The notes below the pieces were generated by a model. That model worked only from the letters and a program-made list of their open reading frames with translations. It was not told the DNA's origin and did not search any database. A stretch of 64,000 bases of DNA from Catellicoccus marimammalium (GTDB taxonomy: Bacteria > Bacillota > Bacilli > Lactobacillales > Catellicoccaceae): NCBI RefSeq assembly GCF_965139335.1, contig NZ_CBCSEL010000001.1; one strand, 5' to 3'. Numbering within the stretch: the first letter of the stretch is position 1; every line of letters begins with the position of its first letter. This document shows, piece after piece, positions 63,215 to 64,000 of this stretch. The translations under genes and the position numbers were made by a program.

Positions 63215-64000
63215 TTAACGAATGACTGCTTGATACGTTTCTTCCAGTGCCGCAATAATTTTATTCATTGCTTGTTCAATTTCTTCATCCGTTAATGTGG
63301 CATCTTGTTTATTAAAGGCACATTGATACGCCATAGATTTTTTATCTTCCGCAATATTTTCACCCATGTACACATCAAATAATGTGACTGAACGTAACCA
63401 TTTTCCGCCTTTTTCTTGGATTAACGCTTCGATTTCTCCGTTAGTAACTGTACGATCTACTAAAATCGCAATATCACGAGTAACGGTTGGGAATTTAGAT
63501 ACTTCTGCAAATTGAATACCTGCTTTTGCGATATCATTTAAAGCATCGACATCTAATTCTGCGACATAAACACGAGATAAGTCACGGCGTTTTGCATCTG
63601 TTGGGTGAATTTCTCCTACATAACCGATGATGATATCACCAATTACGATATCGGCACAACGTCCTGGATGCATTCCTTCACGTTGACTCGCTACATATTG
63701 TACAGTTTCTACTGGATTTAAGTAAGCAAGAATTCCTTCTACCAATCCTTTTGCATAGAAGAAGTCCACTTCTTTTCCTTTTTCTTGCCATGTATCTGGA
63801 GTTTGCTTTCCTGTTAAGGCAAATGCTAAATGTGTACGTTCGATTGGTAAACGATCTGCTCCTTGTTCAAAGACTGTTCCTACTTCGTAGAATGCTAAGT
63901 CTTTATTTTGACGAGCCATGTTAAATTGTAAGTCATTTAATAAGCCTGTAACTAAGCTTTGACGTAAAAAGGCATGTTCTTGACTCATTGGGAAGTCTAA
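63215..64000 (-). CDS. pheT: Phenylalanine--tRNA ligase beta subunit, C-terminal part
   Basis: 262 codons visible; the frame stays open to the window edge, so the N-terminal two thirds are missing. SLVTGLLNDLQFNM and the anticodon-binding FDX-ACB domain (KFPTVTRDIAILVD ... AALEETYQAVIR) identify it. pheS should lie upstream outside the window. Confidence 0.96.
   Translation of the reverse strand, partial: LDFPMSQEHAFLRQSLVTGLLNDLQFNMARQNKDLAFYEVGTVFEQGADRLPIERTHLAFALTGKQTPDTWQEKGKEVDFFYAKGLVEGILAYLNPVETVQYVASQREGMHPGRCADIVIGDIIIGYVGEIHPTDAKRRDLSRVYVAELDVDALNDIAKAGIQFAEVSKFPTVTRDIAILVDRTVTNGEIEALIQEKGGKWLRSVTLFDVYMGENIAEDKKSMAYQCAFNKQDATLTDEEIEQAMNKIIAALEETYQAVIR

Overview
The window is AT-rich, low-GC Gram-positive (Firmicutes) chromosome. 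The gene content points to Lactobacillales, most likely near Enterococcaceae: a PyrR-attenuated pyr operon, a T-box on alaS, PolC, RNase J1 with RpoY, CshB, PepV, and surface proteins of the LPxTG and thioester type. A small-genome relative such as Catellicoccus would fit, but that is a guess. No rRNA, tRNA, CRISPR, prophage or insertion sequence was seen. Several N bases sit in near-identical repeats, so this is a draft assembly.

Layout. 1-2850: alaS (3' end cut by the window edge) and its T-box, minus strand. 3186-5479: an LPxTG collagen-binding-type adhesin and an unknown membrane protein. 5511-7319: a secreted subtilisin-like protease. 7400-8800: about 1.2 kb with only a decayed 62-codon ORF, but containing the most striking object in the window. 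This is a promoter followed by seven consecutive hairpins with unrelated stems and a shared apical UACCC(C)UA motif, closed by a terminator; it looks like an undescribed structured RNA. 8799-14212: pyr promoter, PyrR attenuator and pyrB-C-K-D-F-E. 14260-18420: a 1386-residue secreted multidomain surface protein. 18534-20514: two small unknown proteins and thyA, then a candidate ncRNA at about 20643-20818. 20822-23524: a thioester-domain adhesin with SpaA-type repeats and LPQTG. 23775-28669: pepV, an alpha/beta hydrolase, cshB and alr. 28771-33499: the heat-shock genes hrcA-grpE-dnaK-dnaJ, with two CIRCE operators around the hrcA promoter. 33650-41579: rimP-nusA-ylxR-ylxQ-infB-rbfA-truB-ribF-hemW. 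41692-46020: polC.

46202-49984: a small protein with a perfect Shine-Dalgarno and a heterodimeric ABC exporter. 50155-52272: rpoY-rnjA and a 52-residue Cys/His-tailed peptide. 52303-58126: radC, a hydrolase, pdp, deoC, a HAD phosphatase, and a MerR regulator with a nitroreductase. 58183-62337 is an accessory patch. It holds small membrane proteins, duplicated small helical proteins resembling bacteriocin-immunity proteins, a gene remnant, a type I toxin-antitoxin-like locus and an orphan HsdS. 62431-64000: a TauE-type permease and the 3' part of pheT.

How it fits together: most of the window is housekeeping (translation, pyrimidine synthesis, chaperones), punctuated by surface adhesins and small accessory loci. 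RNA-level control is unusually visible: T-box, PyrR attenuator, hairpin array, convergent type I RNAs and a stand-alone ncRNA candidate. All functional assignments come from reading motifs; no database search was run.
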